Below, one piece after another: positions 33,751-42,281 of a stretch of DNA of 64,000 nucleotides. The position numbers were made by a program, and so were the translations under genes. The DNA comes from an uncultured Bradyrhizobium sp. (lineage in GTDB: Bacteria > Pseudomonadota > Alphaproteobacteria > Rhizobiales > Xanthobacteraceae). The stretch covers positions 62,001 through 126,000 of the forward strand of contig NZ_CANSMR010000005.1 of assembly GCF_947648125.1 (NCBI RefSeq). The letters are read 5' to 3'. The notes under the pieces were generated by a model that saw only the letters and a program-made list of their open reading frames with translations, made no database searches and was not told the DNA's origin. The first letter of the stretch is position 1. Each line of letters begins with the position of its first letter.

Positions 33751-35240
33751 GCCACGGCCTCGTACACAGGCGCGGTCGCAAGGAAGCGCGCATAGGCGTC
33801 CGCGTCCGGCGGCGTGAATTTTTCGACGAGCGGGTTGCGGCGCGACGCCTTGGTGCCGATGTCCGCCAGCAGCTCGTCGAAATGCTTGAAGTGGTAGGGC
33901 GCGACGCACAGCCCGCCATAGACGCCCGCCGCCGGGCGCTCGACCCGTTTGAAGTTCAGCATCATCGCGATGTTGTCGTGCATCTCGGCCGCGCTCGGCT
34001 GCCGCGCGAGCTGCCCGTCGGCATAGCGCACCAGCCAGTTCGCGGCGAGATCGGCGCACAGCACGGTGCAGAAGCTCGAGTTGAAGCCGACAAAGCCCAT
34101 GTCGGGCAGATCGGGGTTCGCGATCAGACGATAGAGTCGGTACTGCCCGTCGGGCTCGACCAGCTTGTTCTGATACTCCTGAGGGAGGAACGGCACACCG
34201 AGCTTGTAGCCGATCGCGAGCACCGCGACGTCGGCCGCGACACGCTGGCCGCCGCTCATCACGATGGCCTTGCCGTCGTAATGATCGAAGGTGCCCTGCA
34301 CCGCCTTGATCCGGCCGTCGGCAACCATCGGATAAAAGCCGGGGGTCGCGATCGGCACCGAGCAGTTGACGCCGTCCTCGATCCGCTCCTTCGGCACCAT
34401 GCCGCATTGCTTGAGCTTGAGCTGCATCTTCAGCATGCTCTCGAGCCCCCGCCAATTCGCCCAGACGAACGGCTTGGCAACGGCATGCGCGAGGCGTGCC
34501 ATCGGACCGATGCCCCAGCTCGCGAACATCTGCTCCTGCGCGCGGATGTAGAGGATGCGCTTGAAGTTGACGAGGCCGCCGACGAAATAGGGGATCCGCC
34601 AGACCGGCTCGCGAAACACGATGGCAACCTCGCTGGCGCCGGAATTGACCGCATTCACCGCGATGTCGGTCGCCGATTTGGAGCCGCCGAGCACGACCAC
34701 CTTGCGCCCCTTGGCGAGATCGGGATCGCTGTATTGCGACGAATGCAGGATGTGGCCGCCCTGCGCCTTGAAGCCGTCCTCGCCAGGCAGCGGTAGCGTC
34801 TGCGGTTCGTTGAATTGTCCGGTGCAAACCGCGACGAAATCGAAATCCTCGTGGCCGGCAGCGCCGTCGGTCGAGCGCAGTTCGACCGTCCAGCCCGGTC
34901 TGCCGTCGGCGCGACGCTTCATGCCTTCGACCCTGGTGTCGAACCGCATCGCGCCGTCGAGCCCATGGCTGCGGGCATAGTCACGCAGATAGGCATGGAC
35001 CTGCGGACCCTTCGGCCATTCCGGATAGGACTCCGGCATCGCCTTGTCGGTGTAGCGATAGAGCTCCTTCGGGCTCTGGGTCTGGACGTCGGGATAGGAG
35101 CGCGCCGGCTCCCAGACCCCGCCGAGATCGCCGCTGCGCTCGATGATGGTCACTCTGTGACCGCGATCGGCAAAGGCCTTGCCGGCGGCGAGCCCGGAAA
35201 TGCCGGCGCCGATGACGCACACATGCTTCTGCTTGACCAT
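33747..35240 (-). CDS. Flavin-containing monooxygenase (FMO/Baeyer-Villiger type)
   Basis: A 497-residue flavoprotein with the FAD Rossmann motif GAGISGLAAG (residues 11-20) and NADPH motif VVVLGGSKSATD. Between them lies GHILHSSQY, close to the FMO signature G-x3-H-x3-Y. The Tyr end favours an FMO-type enzyme over a classical Baeyer-Villiger one, which usually has Trp or Phe there. It should insert oxygen into a ketone or heteroatom substrate using NADPH. The gene is convergent with the hydrolase; the cupin gene lies upstream on the same strand across a 216-base gap filled with repeats. Confidence 0.87.
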   Translation of the reverse strand: MVKQKHVCVIGAGISGLAAGKAFADRGHRVTIIERSGDLGGVWEPARSYPDVQTQSPKELYRYTDKAMPESYPEWPKGPQVHAYLRDYARSHGLDGAMRFDTRVEGMKRRADGRPGWTVELRSTDGAAGHEDFDFVAVCTGQFNEPQTLPLPGEDGFKAQGGHILHSSQYSDPDLAKGRKVVVLGGSKSATDIAVNAVNSGASEVAIVFREPVWRIPYFVGGLVNFKRILYIRAQEQMFASWGIGPMARLAHAVAKPFVWANWRGLESMLKMQLKLKQCGMVPKERIEDGVNCSVPIATPGFYPMVADGRIKAVQGTFDHYDGKAIVMSGGQRVAADVAVLAIGYKLGVPFLPQEYQNKLVEPDGQYRLYRLIANPDLPDMGFVGFNSSFCTVLCADLAANWLVRYADGQLARQPSAAEMHDNIAMMLNFKRVERPAAGVYGGLCVAPYHFKHFDELLADIGTKASRRNPLVEKFTPPDADAYARFLATAPVYEAVA

Positions 35241-35295
35241 GAAACGTCTCCGCGATGAATGAACAAGCCCATTTCCCTGAGCGCACGTGTCCCGT

Positions 35296-35321
35296 CATCG
35301 CCGGAGCCAACTCCGGCGATG
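35296..35321. repeat. Perfect hairpin between cupin and monooxygenase genes
   Basis: CATCGCCGGAG and CTCCGGCGATG form a perfect 11-base-pair stem with a four-base loop. No T-run follows on either strand, so it is more likely a mobile palindromic unit or RNA processing signal than an intrinsic terminator. Confidence 0.75.
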
Positions 35322-35359
35322 GCCGCCTCACATGCGCGTCGTGTCCTTGTCGTCCGCCT

Positions 35360-35395
35360 GGAGTCCCCGTTCCGACAAGATCGGAACGGGGCTCC
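35360..35395. repeat. Hairpin joined to a type F repeat
   Basis: GGAGTCCCCGTTCCGA and TCGGAACGGGGCTCC form a stem of 15 pairs with one bulge around loop CAAGA. Its right arm is also the left end of the extended type F element (35379-35456), so the two elements overlap. Confidence 0.75.
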
Positions 35396-35456
35396 AGATT
35401 CTTGTTTTGACGCGTTTTCTTTACGCGAACCGGTATCCACTTCGCTCGAAAACGCC
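35379..35456. repeat. Type F repeat, copy 2 (extended form)
   Basis: Begins GATCGGAACGGGGCTCCAG, then the shared core TTGACGCGTTTTCTTTACGCG...TCGCTCGAAAACGC. The extended part is shared with the copy at 42350-42424 (TTGGAACGGGCTCTGGATTCTTG) but not with the short copy at 6187. It ends at the stop of the cupin gene. Confidence 0.88.
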
Positions 35457-35906
35457 CTACTCGTTGGCTTCCGGCGGCAGGAAGTCCACCTCGTGCTCGG
35501 CGGAAATGCGCACCACTTCGACCGGGTCCTGCAGATTGTGCAGCTTGTCGAACAGCGCCTCGAGCTTCTGCATCGGCGACACCCAGAACAGCGCCCGCGC
35601 CGGCTTGTCGGACTTGTTGAAATAGCCGTGCGGGATGCCGCGCGGCATGCGCACGAGATCGCCCGCCTTGGCCTGCACCCAGACGCCGTCGAGCTTGAGG
35701 TCGAGCACGCCTTCCTGCACCAGGATGAACTCGTCCTGGGTCGGGTGGACGTGCACCGGCACGAACTGGCCGGGATCGCTGTTGGTCTCGAACGCGAAGG
35801 TCGAGTCGGTGACCGCCTTCGGATAGTAGACCTGGCCGAGGATATTCCAGGTCTTGCCGCCGTAGCCGGTGCCGGTTCGGGTAATGCCTTTCTCGAGCGT
35901 GCCCAT
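35457..35906 (-). CDS. Cupin-domain protein
   Basis: A 149-residue single cupin. Motif 1 is PVHVHPTQDEFILVQEG (the HxH...E metal-binding set), and motif 2 is MPRGIPHGYFNKSD (the H ligand). It should bind one metal ion and may be a small dioxygenase, isomerase or regulator domain. The ATG at 35906 follows a GAGAGG-type site; the frame extends upstream to 36134 but lacks a site and overlaps the divergent regulator region. It lies in the same catabolic region as the flavin monooxygenase, so a linked role is likely. Confidence 0.82.
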   Translation of the reverse strand: MGTLEKGITRTGTGYGGKTWNILGQVYYPKAVTDSTFAFETNSDPGQFVPVHVHPTQDEFILVQEGVLDLKLDGVWVQAKAGDLVRMPRGIPHGYFNKSDKPARALFWVSPMQKLEALFDKLHNLQDPVEVVRISAEHEVDFLPPEANE

Positions 35907-36170
35907 GTCAGCCTCTCCAGTTTTTGATGCGTATTGCCGACACGGAGCCTGTCGCCAGCCGGTAAGGCTGTCTAGCCGATAAACGAATCCGCAGCTGGCG
36001 CGACCATGCTGCAATGCGGGAGCGTCGAGGCCTACGGCGTCTGCCCAATGCCGCCGCATCCGCCTGCGCGCCGCTCGGGCAGATTGCGCGACGAAACGGC
36101 GTTCCCCTTTGCCCGCGGATGCACTAGGCTGCACGATGTTTTAGACCTCAAACAACTCCGGACGGCCGGC

Positions 36171-37193
36171 GTGACTGCTGTTGGCAACGAGGTTTCGGCA
36201 AGGGCAAGTTCGGTAAGGCTCAAGGATTTCGCGCGCGTCGCGACGGCGCGCGTCGACGACGCGGCTGAAGCGATCGGCCGCATCTTCTGTCCGCACGATC
36301 TGACGCCGGTCGATCATTCGGAGCGCGATTTTTCCGCGCACCACAATTGCGCTGGGTTCAACGGGTTCTCTGTCAACTATGTCGCCTATGGCGGATCGGT
36401 CGCGATCAACCCCGGTTGCCTCGACCGCTTCTTCCTATTGCAGATGCCGCTGTCCGGCTCGGCCGCGGTGCGGACCGCCGCGCGCGAACTCACCACCGGG
36501 CCGCAACACAGCGCCTCGCTGCTGTCGCCGACGATTCCGACCGAGATGACCTGGCGCGACGACTGCGCCCAGCTCATCCTGCTGCTCGACCGCAAGCTGG
36601 TCGAGCATCGCGCCGCTGCGCTTGGCGGCGTGGCGGTCCAACCGGTCGAGTTCGATCCGGCCGTCGCCTTGGGCGGGCCGCTCGGGCAGACGCTCTCGGC
36701 CAGGATCGAGCAGCTCGTGACGACAGCCGAGCAGCTCGGGCCAAGCAAATCGTTGTCCGCGGTCGCGGCGGCCGATTGGCGCGAGTCGTTTCTCAATGTT
36801 CTGCTCAACGATCAGCGACACAGCCTGAGTTCGGCGATCGACGTCTTCAACGGCCGCACCGAGGCCCAGCCGGCGGCGCTGAAGCGCGTGCGGGCTTACC
36901 TCGAGACCCGCGCGACCGAGCCGTTGGATCTCGCCGAGCTCGCGGAGATCGCCGGCACCGGCATCCGCGCGCTGCAACTCGGCTTCCGCCGTCACTTCGG
37001 CACCACCGTCTCAGAGATGCTGCTCGACATCCGCCTCGCCCATCTCAACGCCCGTCTCAAGACGACGCGGCCGGGCGAACGCATCGTCGATATTGCATTC
37101 GACCTCGGCTTTACCCATCTGAGCCGGATGGCGAGCGCCTACCGCGCCAAGTTCGGCGAGAGCCCGAAGGCGACCCTGCAGCGGCTGAGCTGA
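36171..37193 (+). CDS. AraC-family transcriptional regulator
   Basis: A 340-residue regulator with an AraC-binding-like N-domain (HHNCAGFNGFSVNYVAYG, CLDRFFLLQMPLSG) and a C-terminal helix-turn-helix pair (about 245-340; LDLAELAEIAGTGIRALQLGFRRHFG and IVDIAFDLGFTHLSRMASAYRAKFG). The start is uncertain: GTG at 36171 fits the expected distance to the first domain, while ATG at 36006 would add 55 poorly conserved residues. It is divergent from the cupin gene, which it may control together with the monooxygenase. Confidence 0.87.
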   Translation: MTAVGNEVSARASSVRLKDFARVATARVDDAAEAIGRIFCPHDLTPVDHSERDFSAHHNCAGFNGFSVNYVAYGGSVAINPGCLDRFFLLQMPLSGSAAVRTAARELTTGPQHSASLLSPTIPTEMTWRDDCAQLILLLDRKLVEHRAAALGGVAVQPVEFDPAVALGGPLGQTLSARIEQLVTTAEQLGPSKSLSAVAAADWRESFLNVLLNDQRHSLSSAIDVFNGRTEAQPAALKRVRAYLETRATEPLDLAELAEIAGTGIRALQLGFRRHFGTTVSEMLLDIRLAHLNARLKTTRPGERIVDIAFDLGFTHLSRMASAYRAKFGESPKATLQRLS

Positions 37194-37290
37194 GCGGCGG
37201 TTCCGATCGGCGCGGCCGCGCCCTGCCCATCCGGCCAGTATCGCCGTCCGCCGCAGCATCCCAGATTGAGGGAAGCCAACGGAGTTTCCC

Positions 37291-38157
37291 ATGACCGAAC
37301 CGACCACCCTCGCCTCGCTGTCGTCAGCCCTTTCCGAGACCATTGCGCGCGCGGCGCCTGCGATCGTCTCCGTACATTCGCACCGCGCGCGCGCCTCCGG
37401 CTTCGTCTGGAAGGCCGGCCTGATCGTGACCGCCGACGAAGCGCTCGCCGACGAGGGCGAAGTCGAAATCCAGTTTGCCGACGGCAGCCGCAGGCAAGCC
37501 GCCGTCGCCGGACGCGACCACACCACCGACATCGCGCTGCTGCGCGTCGATGGCGACGTCGCGCCGATCAAGCTGTCGACCGAAATCCCCGCGCTCGGAT
37601 CGCTCGCGGTGATCGTCGCAGCCGACCGCGGCGCGCCGATCGCGCGACTCGGCATGGTCTCCCGGTCCGGCGCCGCCTGGCGCAGCCTGCGCGGCGGCGA
37701 GATCGACGCGCGGATCGAGCTCGACGTCCGGCTGCGGCAAAGCCAGCAGGGTGGATTGGCGCTGAATGCCGCGGGCGTGCCGTTCGGCATGGCGGTGCTC
37801 GGCCCGCGCCGCGTGCTGACGATCCCCGCCGCGACCATCGAGCGGGTCGCAGCCCAGCTCGAGAAGAGCGGCCGTATCGCGCGCGGATATCTCGGCGTCG
37901 GGCTGCAACCGGTCCGTCTCGACGACGGCCTCGGCGCCATGGTGATGGATGTCGACAAGGCCGGCCCCTCGGCCGCCGCCGGCATCCGCCAGGGCGACGT
38001 GATCGTTGCCGTCAACGGCGAGAAGCTGTCGGGCGTGCGGGCGCTGTCGCGCGGCCTCGGGCCGCAGAGCGTCGGCACCGTCGTTGAGCTCACCGTGCAT
38101 CGCGGCGGCGAGCCGCTAAACTTCAAGGTGACGGTCGGCGAAAGGCCCGAGACGTGA
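37291..38157 (+). CDS. HtrA/DegP-like protein with degenerate catalytic triad and a PDZ domain
   Basis: A 288-residue protein: a trypsin-like domain (about 10-190) and one PDZ domain (about 196-282, YLGVGLQPVRLDDG... and GIRQGDVIVAVNGEKL). Aligning by eye with DegP, the triad His (TNNHV) falls on Glu50 in VTADEAL. The Asp is kept as Asp80 in HTTDIALLRVD. The Ser of GNSGGAL falls on Gln153 in QSQQGGLALN. Two of three catalytic residues are therefore missing. It has no signal peptide. It overlaps a LuxR-type regulator gene by four bases, so it is probably a binding or sensing protein. Confidence 0.8.
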   Translation: MTEPTTLASLSSALSETIARAAPAIVSVHSHRARASGFVWKAGLIVTADEALADEGEVEIQFADGSRRQAAVAGRDHTTDIALLRVDGDVAPIKLSTEIPALGSLAVIVAADRGAPIARLGMVSRSGAAWRSLRGGEIDARIELDVRLRQSQQGGLALNAAGVPFGMAVLGPRRVLTIPAATIERVAAQLEKSGRIARGYLGVGLQPVRLDDGLGAMVMDVDKAGPSAAAGIRQGDVIVAVNGEKLSGVRALSRGLGPQSVGTVVELTVHRGGEPLNFKVTVGERPET

Positions 38158-38528
38158 GCAGTGAGCCCACTTCCGACATCGTTATCGCACTCGAGGTCGA
38201 CGATCCCGCCCTCGCCGACCGGCTGGCGACGTTGCTCGGCAGCGTCGCCGGCCTGCGGCTTGCCGCGCCGGGCGAACAGGCGACGGCGACGATCGTCGCA
38301 CGCAACCGGGAGACCGCAGGCGGCGGCGACTTCGAGCTGACGCCGCGCGAGCTCGACGTGCTGGCGCTGCTGGCCGAAGGCGCATCCAACAAAATGATCG
38401 CGCAGCGGCTCGGAATTTCCGTCCACACCGCCAAGTTTCACGTCGGCTCCCTGCTCGACAAGCTCGACGCCACCGGCCGCACCGACGCCGTCGCGCATGC
38501 GGCGCGGCGCGGGGTGATCAATTTGTGA
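38154..38528 (+). CDS. LuxR-type HTH regulator with truncated receiver-like N-part
   Basis: A 124-residue protein starting with GTG that overlaps the previous stop codon (GTGA). The C-terminal half (about 58-122) is a classic LuxR/FixJ helix-turn-helix: LTPRELDVLALLAEGASNKMIAQRLGISVHTAKFHVGSLLDKL. The N-terminal 55 residues (DIVIALEVDDPALADRLATLLG) look like the start of a receiver domain but are too short and lack the phospho-acceptor Asp. Phosphorylation control is therefore unlikely, and the coupled protease-like protein may supply the signal. Confidence 0.85.
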   Translation: MSSEPTSDIVIALEVDDPALADRLATLLGSVAGLRLAAPGEQATATIVARNRETAGGGDFELTPRELDVLALLAEGASNKMIAQRLGISVHTAKFHVGSLLDKLDATGRTDAVAHAARRGVINL

Positions 38529-38893
38529 GGGTAGAGACACGGCGCTGATGCCGGCGGATCGGAACCTATCCCTTCGTCGTCCCTGCGAAAGCAGGGACCC
38601 ATACTCCGCGGCCGTCGTTGTTGAGGGGGACTCGTCGTTCCGACATTCGTCCACAATAACCATTCGTGGTTATGGGTCCCTGCTTTCGCAGGGACGACAC
38701 CGAGTGTGTGACACGGCTGTCATGCAGCGACATTCTCGCGACATGATTTGCCCGAGCTTTGCTCTTCGTCTCGCCGCTCTTGCGAAAATTCCGCCGCGCG
38801 AACCAGGCTTAGACCAATTGTGCAAGTAGTCGTCCGGATACAGACGCCTCCTCGATCTGGTTATGCAATCTTCAGCCAACAAGAAGAAACGGC
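38529..38893. other. 365-base intergenic region with a type C repeat
   Basis: The gap after the LuxR-type gene holds a type C palindrome (38576-38698). Beyond it, up to the small gene at 38894, I see no convincing frame or RNA. Confidence 0.5.
38576..38698. repeat. Type C palindromic repeat
   Basis: Arms GTCGTCCCTGCGAAAGCAGG... at 38576 and ...CCTGCTTTCGCAGGGACGAC ending 38698 are complementary over about 27 bases; each arm also folds on itself (CCCTGC GAAA GCAGGG). Between them is a second small palindrome, ATAACCATTCGTGGTTAT. Only one copy is in this window. Confidence 0.88.
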
Positions 38894-39106
38894 ATGAAGA
38901 AGCTGATCGATCGTCATCGGGACATTCAATACACGCTCACCAACATCGAACCCGACCTCTGGAGTTGGTCATTCGAAATCAACGGCAAGATCAGGCAGGG
39001 CACCACGCGCGCGCGGCTCGGCCTGCTGGCGCAGCGGCGGGTCTGCATGCTGATCGATCGCGAATTGAAAAGCGCGGAACGCGACAAGCCGAAGAAGCCT
39101 GACTAG
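38894..39106 (+). CDS. Small conserved-looking protein, unknown function
   Basis: A 70-residue soluble protein, basic at both ends (MKKLIDRHRDIQY ... KSAERDKPKKPD), with WSWSFEINGKIRQGTTRARLGLLAQRRV in the middle, which reads as a short beta hairpin plus helix. GAAGAAACGG precedes the ATG. It looks like a true small gene by codon use, but I do not recognise a family. It is convergent with the metallophosphoesterase gene. Confidence 0.55.
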   Translation: MKKLIDRHRDIQYTLTNIEPDLWSWSFEINGKIRQGTTRARLGLLAQRRVCMLIDRELKSAERDKPKKPD

Positions 39107-39185
39107 GCCACCCGCGTCCTGGCTCCGCTTCTCAGCCGGGCGGTCGCCGCCGACCGAGCCCAAGACTTTGGCTCAAGACCTTGGC

Positions 39186-40547
39186 TCATGACAATGCGAA
39201 CACGGCCGCAGCGACGGCGAGCCGTAGTCCGGCATATCGCCTGTCGTCCGGTCCATGCTGTCCGCACCCGACGCTCCAGAGCGCGGGCCACGAGAACCGC
39301 TCGAGCCCCGTCGCCGATATCGCCGCGAACGACGTCCAGCTGGTGTCACCTCTGTGCCGCCACAGCACGCCGCCCGGTCCCATATCCGGATAGAAGGCGA
39401 TGTCGAGGTCGAAATCCCGCTCATCGCCGAGATCCGGACCGACCCAGTAGTGCGGACTACGCCCGCGCTCGCGCCCGAGGATCAAGGTGAGCGTCTGGTT
39501 CGGGCCGCGCAGGCCAAGCCAGAGCGGCGCGATCATGTCCGGCACGGGCGTACAGAGCAGCGTTTGCGGCGCGGCGCTTCCCGCGGCGGTGCGGCCCGAC
39601 AATTTCAGGGCGACCACCGTTGCGGGCGGCGGCGTCCCGGACAATGGCGCAGGGCTGGTCCCGTGCGGCAATGGCGACCACGTGGCGTGGTCGAGAGATG
39701 GCAGCGGCCATGCGAGCTGCTCGCGCACGGCGCCTTCGGTGTCGAGCACCTGATAGCGAAGACCGTCCTGATCGAGCACCGCCTGCACGCAATGAAGATA
39801 CTCGACGCCTTCGGGCATCCGGTGCGCGGTGCCCGCACCCGCCGTGCAGATCTGCAGCACACCGCGATGGACCTGAACATCGAATGCGAGGATGTGGCTG
39901 CACAGATAGGCGGTCACGCCGGCGCGGACCAGGATATCCCAGAAGCGCGCGCTGTATTCGTGACCGATCTCGCGCTGATAGCTGCCGCTGAAGCCATTGA
40001 TCGGGTACACGGGATGATGACCCAGCACCAGTTTGTGTCTGGCGTCCTTGTGCCGTTCGAGCACCTCTTCCAGCCAATCGGTCTCGACGTGCCCCTCGCC
40101 GCCCAACCCGCTCCACAGCGTGTGCACGAACACCATCAACAGATTGTCGCGGCGGACCCAGTAGGACAGGCCCTCCTGACCCGGCGGACCATTGCGCGGC
40201 AGCTTGAGCACCTCGCGAAACACCGTCTCGCTCATCTCATCATAGGTGGTGTGGTTGCCGGTCGTGTGCCACAGCGGCACCGTGCGTCGGTCGAGCCAGG
40301 CCATTTCGGTGTCGAGCCAATGCCGCCACTGCGCGCGCAACGCGTCGGCATCGGCGGTGAGGCCGATGATCTCGTCGCCGGGGAAGAGAATGAATTCGGG
40401 CGCAGGATTGAGCCGGCGGACCACATTGTTCACCGACGCGAAGGTGCGCTCATGCAGCGCGCCTGCTACCCCCGAGCAGGCGTCGGCATAGATCACGAAC
40501 TGGTGGCCCGGATTTCTCGGCAACAGAGACGGAATTGCATCCTGCAT
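39186..40547 (-). CDS. Metallophosphoesterase family protein with non-standard motifs
   Basis: A 453-residue protein whose first 250 residues follow the calcineurin-like phosphoesterase order: motif II FPGDE, motif III TTGNHTTYD, motif IV LGHHPVYPI, and a possible motif V LCSHILAF. Motif I, normally DxH, reads Asp22-Ala-Cys24, and the last GHxH is changed to SHIL. Metal binding may therefore be altered. The last 180 residues are a separate beta-rich domain that I do not recognise. There is no signal peptide. The substrate is unknown. Confidence 0.8.
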   Translation of the reverse strand: MQDAIPSLLPRNPGHQFVIYADACSGVAGALHERTFASVNNVVRRLNPAPEFILFPGDEIIGLTADADALRAQWRHWLDTEMAWLDRRTVPLWHTTGNHTTYDEMSETVFREVLKLPRNGPPGQEGLSYWVRRDNLLMVFVHTLWSGLGGEGHVETDWLEEVLERHKDARHKLVLGHHPVYPINGFSGSYQREIGHEYSARFWDILVRAGVTAYLCSHILAFDVQVHRGVLQICTAGAGTAHRMPEGVEYLHCVQAVLDQDGLRYQVLDTEGAVREQLAWPLPSLDHATWSPLPHGTSPAPLSGTPPPATVVALKLSGRTAAGSAAPQTLLCTPVPDMIAPLWLGLRGPNQTLTLILGRERGRSPHYWVGPDLGDERDFDLDIAFYPDMGPGGVLWRHRGDTSWTSFAAISATGLERFSWPALWSVGCGQHGPDDRRYAGLRLAVAAAVFALS

Positions 40548-40862
40548 GGTCGGACCACGTCCTCGCGAGCCACATCATAGATGTAGGCAGGCCGATCGCT
40601 CAAGGCAGACACTTGCGCGCAAGGTCGTGGCCGGCCAGCGCTTCTCTGACCGGGCACACCAAGACGTGACGCTGCGGAAAAGCTGGTCTGCCGGCATACG
40701 CTAGGCGGCGTCGCGCCAAGCTGCTAGCCTTTTGCGCTTCAGATTGGCCAAAGCGCGATGAAAAGTCATCGCACTTTAGCTCATTGTTTGAGCATGATCT
40801 TTTCGGAAAACCGCTTCACACTTTTCCGGATCATGCTCTGGCGAACTAAGGAACCGAAGCAA
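40548..40862. other. 315-base intergenic region with a type G repeat
   Basis: Between the divergent metallophosphoesterase and M20 amidohydrolase genes. The right part carries a type G repeat (40751-40839) that ends 23 bases before the M20 start; promoters for both genes should be here too. No other frame is convincing. Confidence 0.5.
40751..40839. repeat. Type G palindromic repeat
   Basis: Two parts: GCGATGAAAAGTCATCGC (a hairpin), then GAGCATGATC TTTTCGGAAAA ... TTTTCCG GATCATGCTC, an inverted repeat with a second inner pair CGGAAAA / TTTTCCG. Elements of this look are common in Bradyrhizobium and relatives. It stands right in front of the M20 gene and so lies within or beside its promoter or leader. 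Confidence 0.85.
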
Positions 40863-42281
40863 ATGGACAACCGTAATGATGTTTGGCGCGGCGTCGACAC
40901 GATCAAGCCGCGTTTCATCGAATTGAGCGACCGGGTCTGGGCGATGCCCGAGGTCTGCTACACCGAGGCGCGCTCATCCGCCGAACATCTGGCCGAACTG
41001 CGCCACCAGGGTTTTCGCATCACCGAGAACCTCGCCGACATTCCGACCGCGGTCATGGGCGAATGGGGCGAGGGCGGCCCGGTCATTGCTTTCCTCGGCG
41101 AATATGACGCCCTGCCCGGCCTCAGCCAGGAGGCCGGAATTGCCGAACCTCGTCCGGTCGAGAGCGGCGGCCACGGCCATGGCTGCGGCCATAATCTGCT
41201 CGGCTCCTCCGCGCTGCTTGCCGCGACCGCGGTGAAGGACTGGCTCGTTGCCAACAAGGTGCCGGGCCGGGTGCGCTATTACGGCTGTCCCGCCGAGGAA
41301 GGCGGCGCGGCAAAGGCCTTCATGGTGCGCTGTGGCGCGTTCGAGGACGCCGACATCGCCATCACCTGGCATCCGCATAGTTTCTGGGAGGTGGCGGTGA
41401 CGCCGTCGCTTGCCAACACCCGTGCCGATTTCATCTTCACCGGCCGGACCTCGCATGCAGCCGCCTCGCCGCATCTCGGCCGCAGCGCGCTCGATGCGGT
41501 GGAATTGATGAATGTCGGCGTCAACTACATGCGCGAGCACATGCCGAGCGATGCCCGCGTGCACTATGCGCTGCTCGACACCGGCGGGATCGCGCCCAAC
41601 GTGGTGCAGGCCCATGCCCGCGTGCGCTATTCGATCCGCGCCCGCGACCTGCCCGGCATGAACGAACTGGTCGAGCGCGTGCACAAGATCGCGCAGGGTG
41701 CGGCGCTGATGACCGAGACCAAGGTCGAGATGAAGATCATCTCCGCGGTCTCCAACATCCTGCCCAACACGCCGCTGGAGCAGACCCTGCACCAGATCAT
41801 GGAAGATCTCGGCCCGCCGCATTTCGATGATGCCGACAAGGATTTCGCCGGCAAGATCCGCGCGACCCTGACCGACAAGGACATCGCCTCGGTCTATTAC
41901 GCGATCGGCATGGATCCGACCGACCGGCCATTGGCCGATTTCCTGGTGCCGATCGACGCCAAGCGCAATCCGCTGATCGGCTCGACCGATGTCGGCGACG
42001 TCAGCTGGGTGGTGCCGACGGTGCAGGTCCATGCACCGACGGTTGCAATCGGTACGCCGTTTCACACCTGGCAGGTTGTGGCGCAGGGCAAGACGCCGGC
42101 CGCGCATAAGGCGATGGTGCAGGCCGCCAAGGCGATGGCCGGCCTCGGGGTCAAGGCGCTGATGGAGCCGGAGCTGATCGCGGCCGCCAAGGCCGACCTC
42201 AAGAAGCGGACCACCCGGACGCCCTATGTCAGTCCGCTGCCGGCGAATGTTGCACCGCCGTTGGACATGTCGGTCGCCTGA
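40863..42281 (+). CDS. M20-family amidohydrolase (AbgB-like)
   Basis: A 472-residue metal-dependent amidohydrolase. GGHGHGCGHNLLG provides the first metal ligands and CPAEEGGAAKAF the catalytic Glu pair; FTGRTSHAAASPHLGRSALDAVELM is in the dimerisation domain. The insert pattern resembles AbgB, the p-aminobenzoyl-glutamate hydrolase subunit, but the AbgA partner is absent. The ATG at 40863 has AAGGAACC before it; the frame from 40758 lies in a repeat. It is followed by a peptide-type ABC importer, so it probably hydrolyses an imported amide or N-acyl amino acid. Confidence 0.9.
   Translation: MDNRNDVWRGVDTIKPRFIELSDRVWAMPEVCYTEARSSAEHLAELRHQGFRITENLADIPTAVMGEWGEGGPVIAFLGEYDALPGLSQEAGIAEPRPVESGGHGHGCGHNLLGSSALLAATAVKDWLVANKVPGRVRYYGCPAEEGGAAKAFMVRCGAFEDADIAITWHPHSFWEVAVTPSLANTRADFIFTGRTSHAAASPHLGRSALDAVELMNVGVNYMREHMPSDARVHYALLDTGGIAPNVVQAHARVRYSIRARDLPGMNELVERVHKIAQGAALMTETKVEMKIISAVSNILPNTPLEQTLHQIMEDLGPPHFDDADKDFAGKIRATLTDKDIASVYYAIGMDPTDRPLADFLVPIDAKRNPLIGSTDVGDVSWVVPTVQVHAPTVAIGTPFHTWQVVAQGKTPAAHKAMVQAAKAMAGLGVKALMEPELIAAAKADLKKRTTRTPYVSPLPANVAPPLDMSVA

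Noticed and set aside
32929..34827. 632-codon minus-strand frame over the hydrolase and monooxygenase genes
   Set aside because: It covers the hydrolase gene in antisense and the monooxygenase in a wrong frame, with low-complexity composition.
37291..38157. Active DegP-type protease
   Set aside because: His and Ser of the triad are replaced by Glu50 and Gln153 in the by-eye alignment, and there is no signal peptide.
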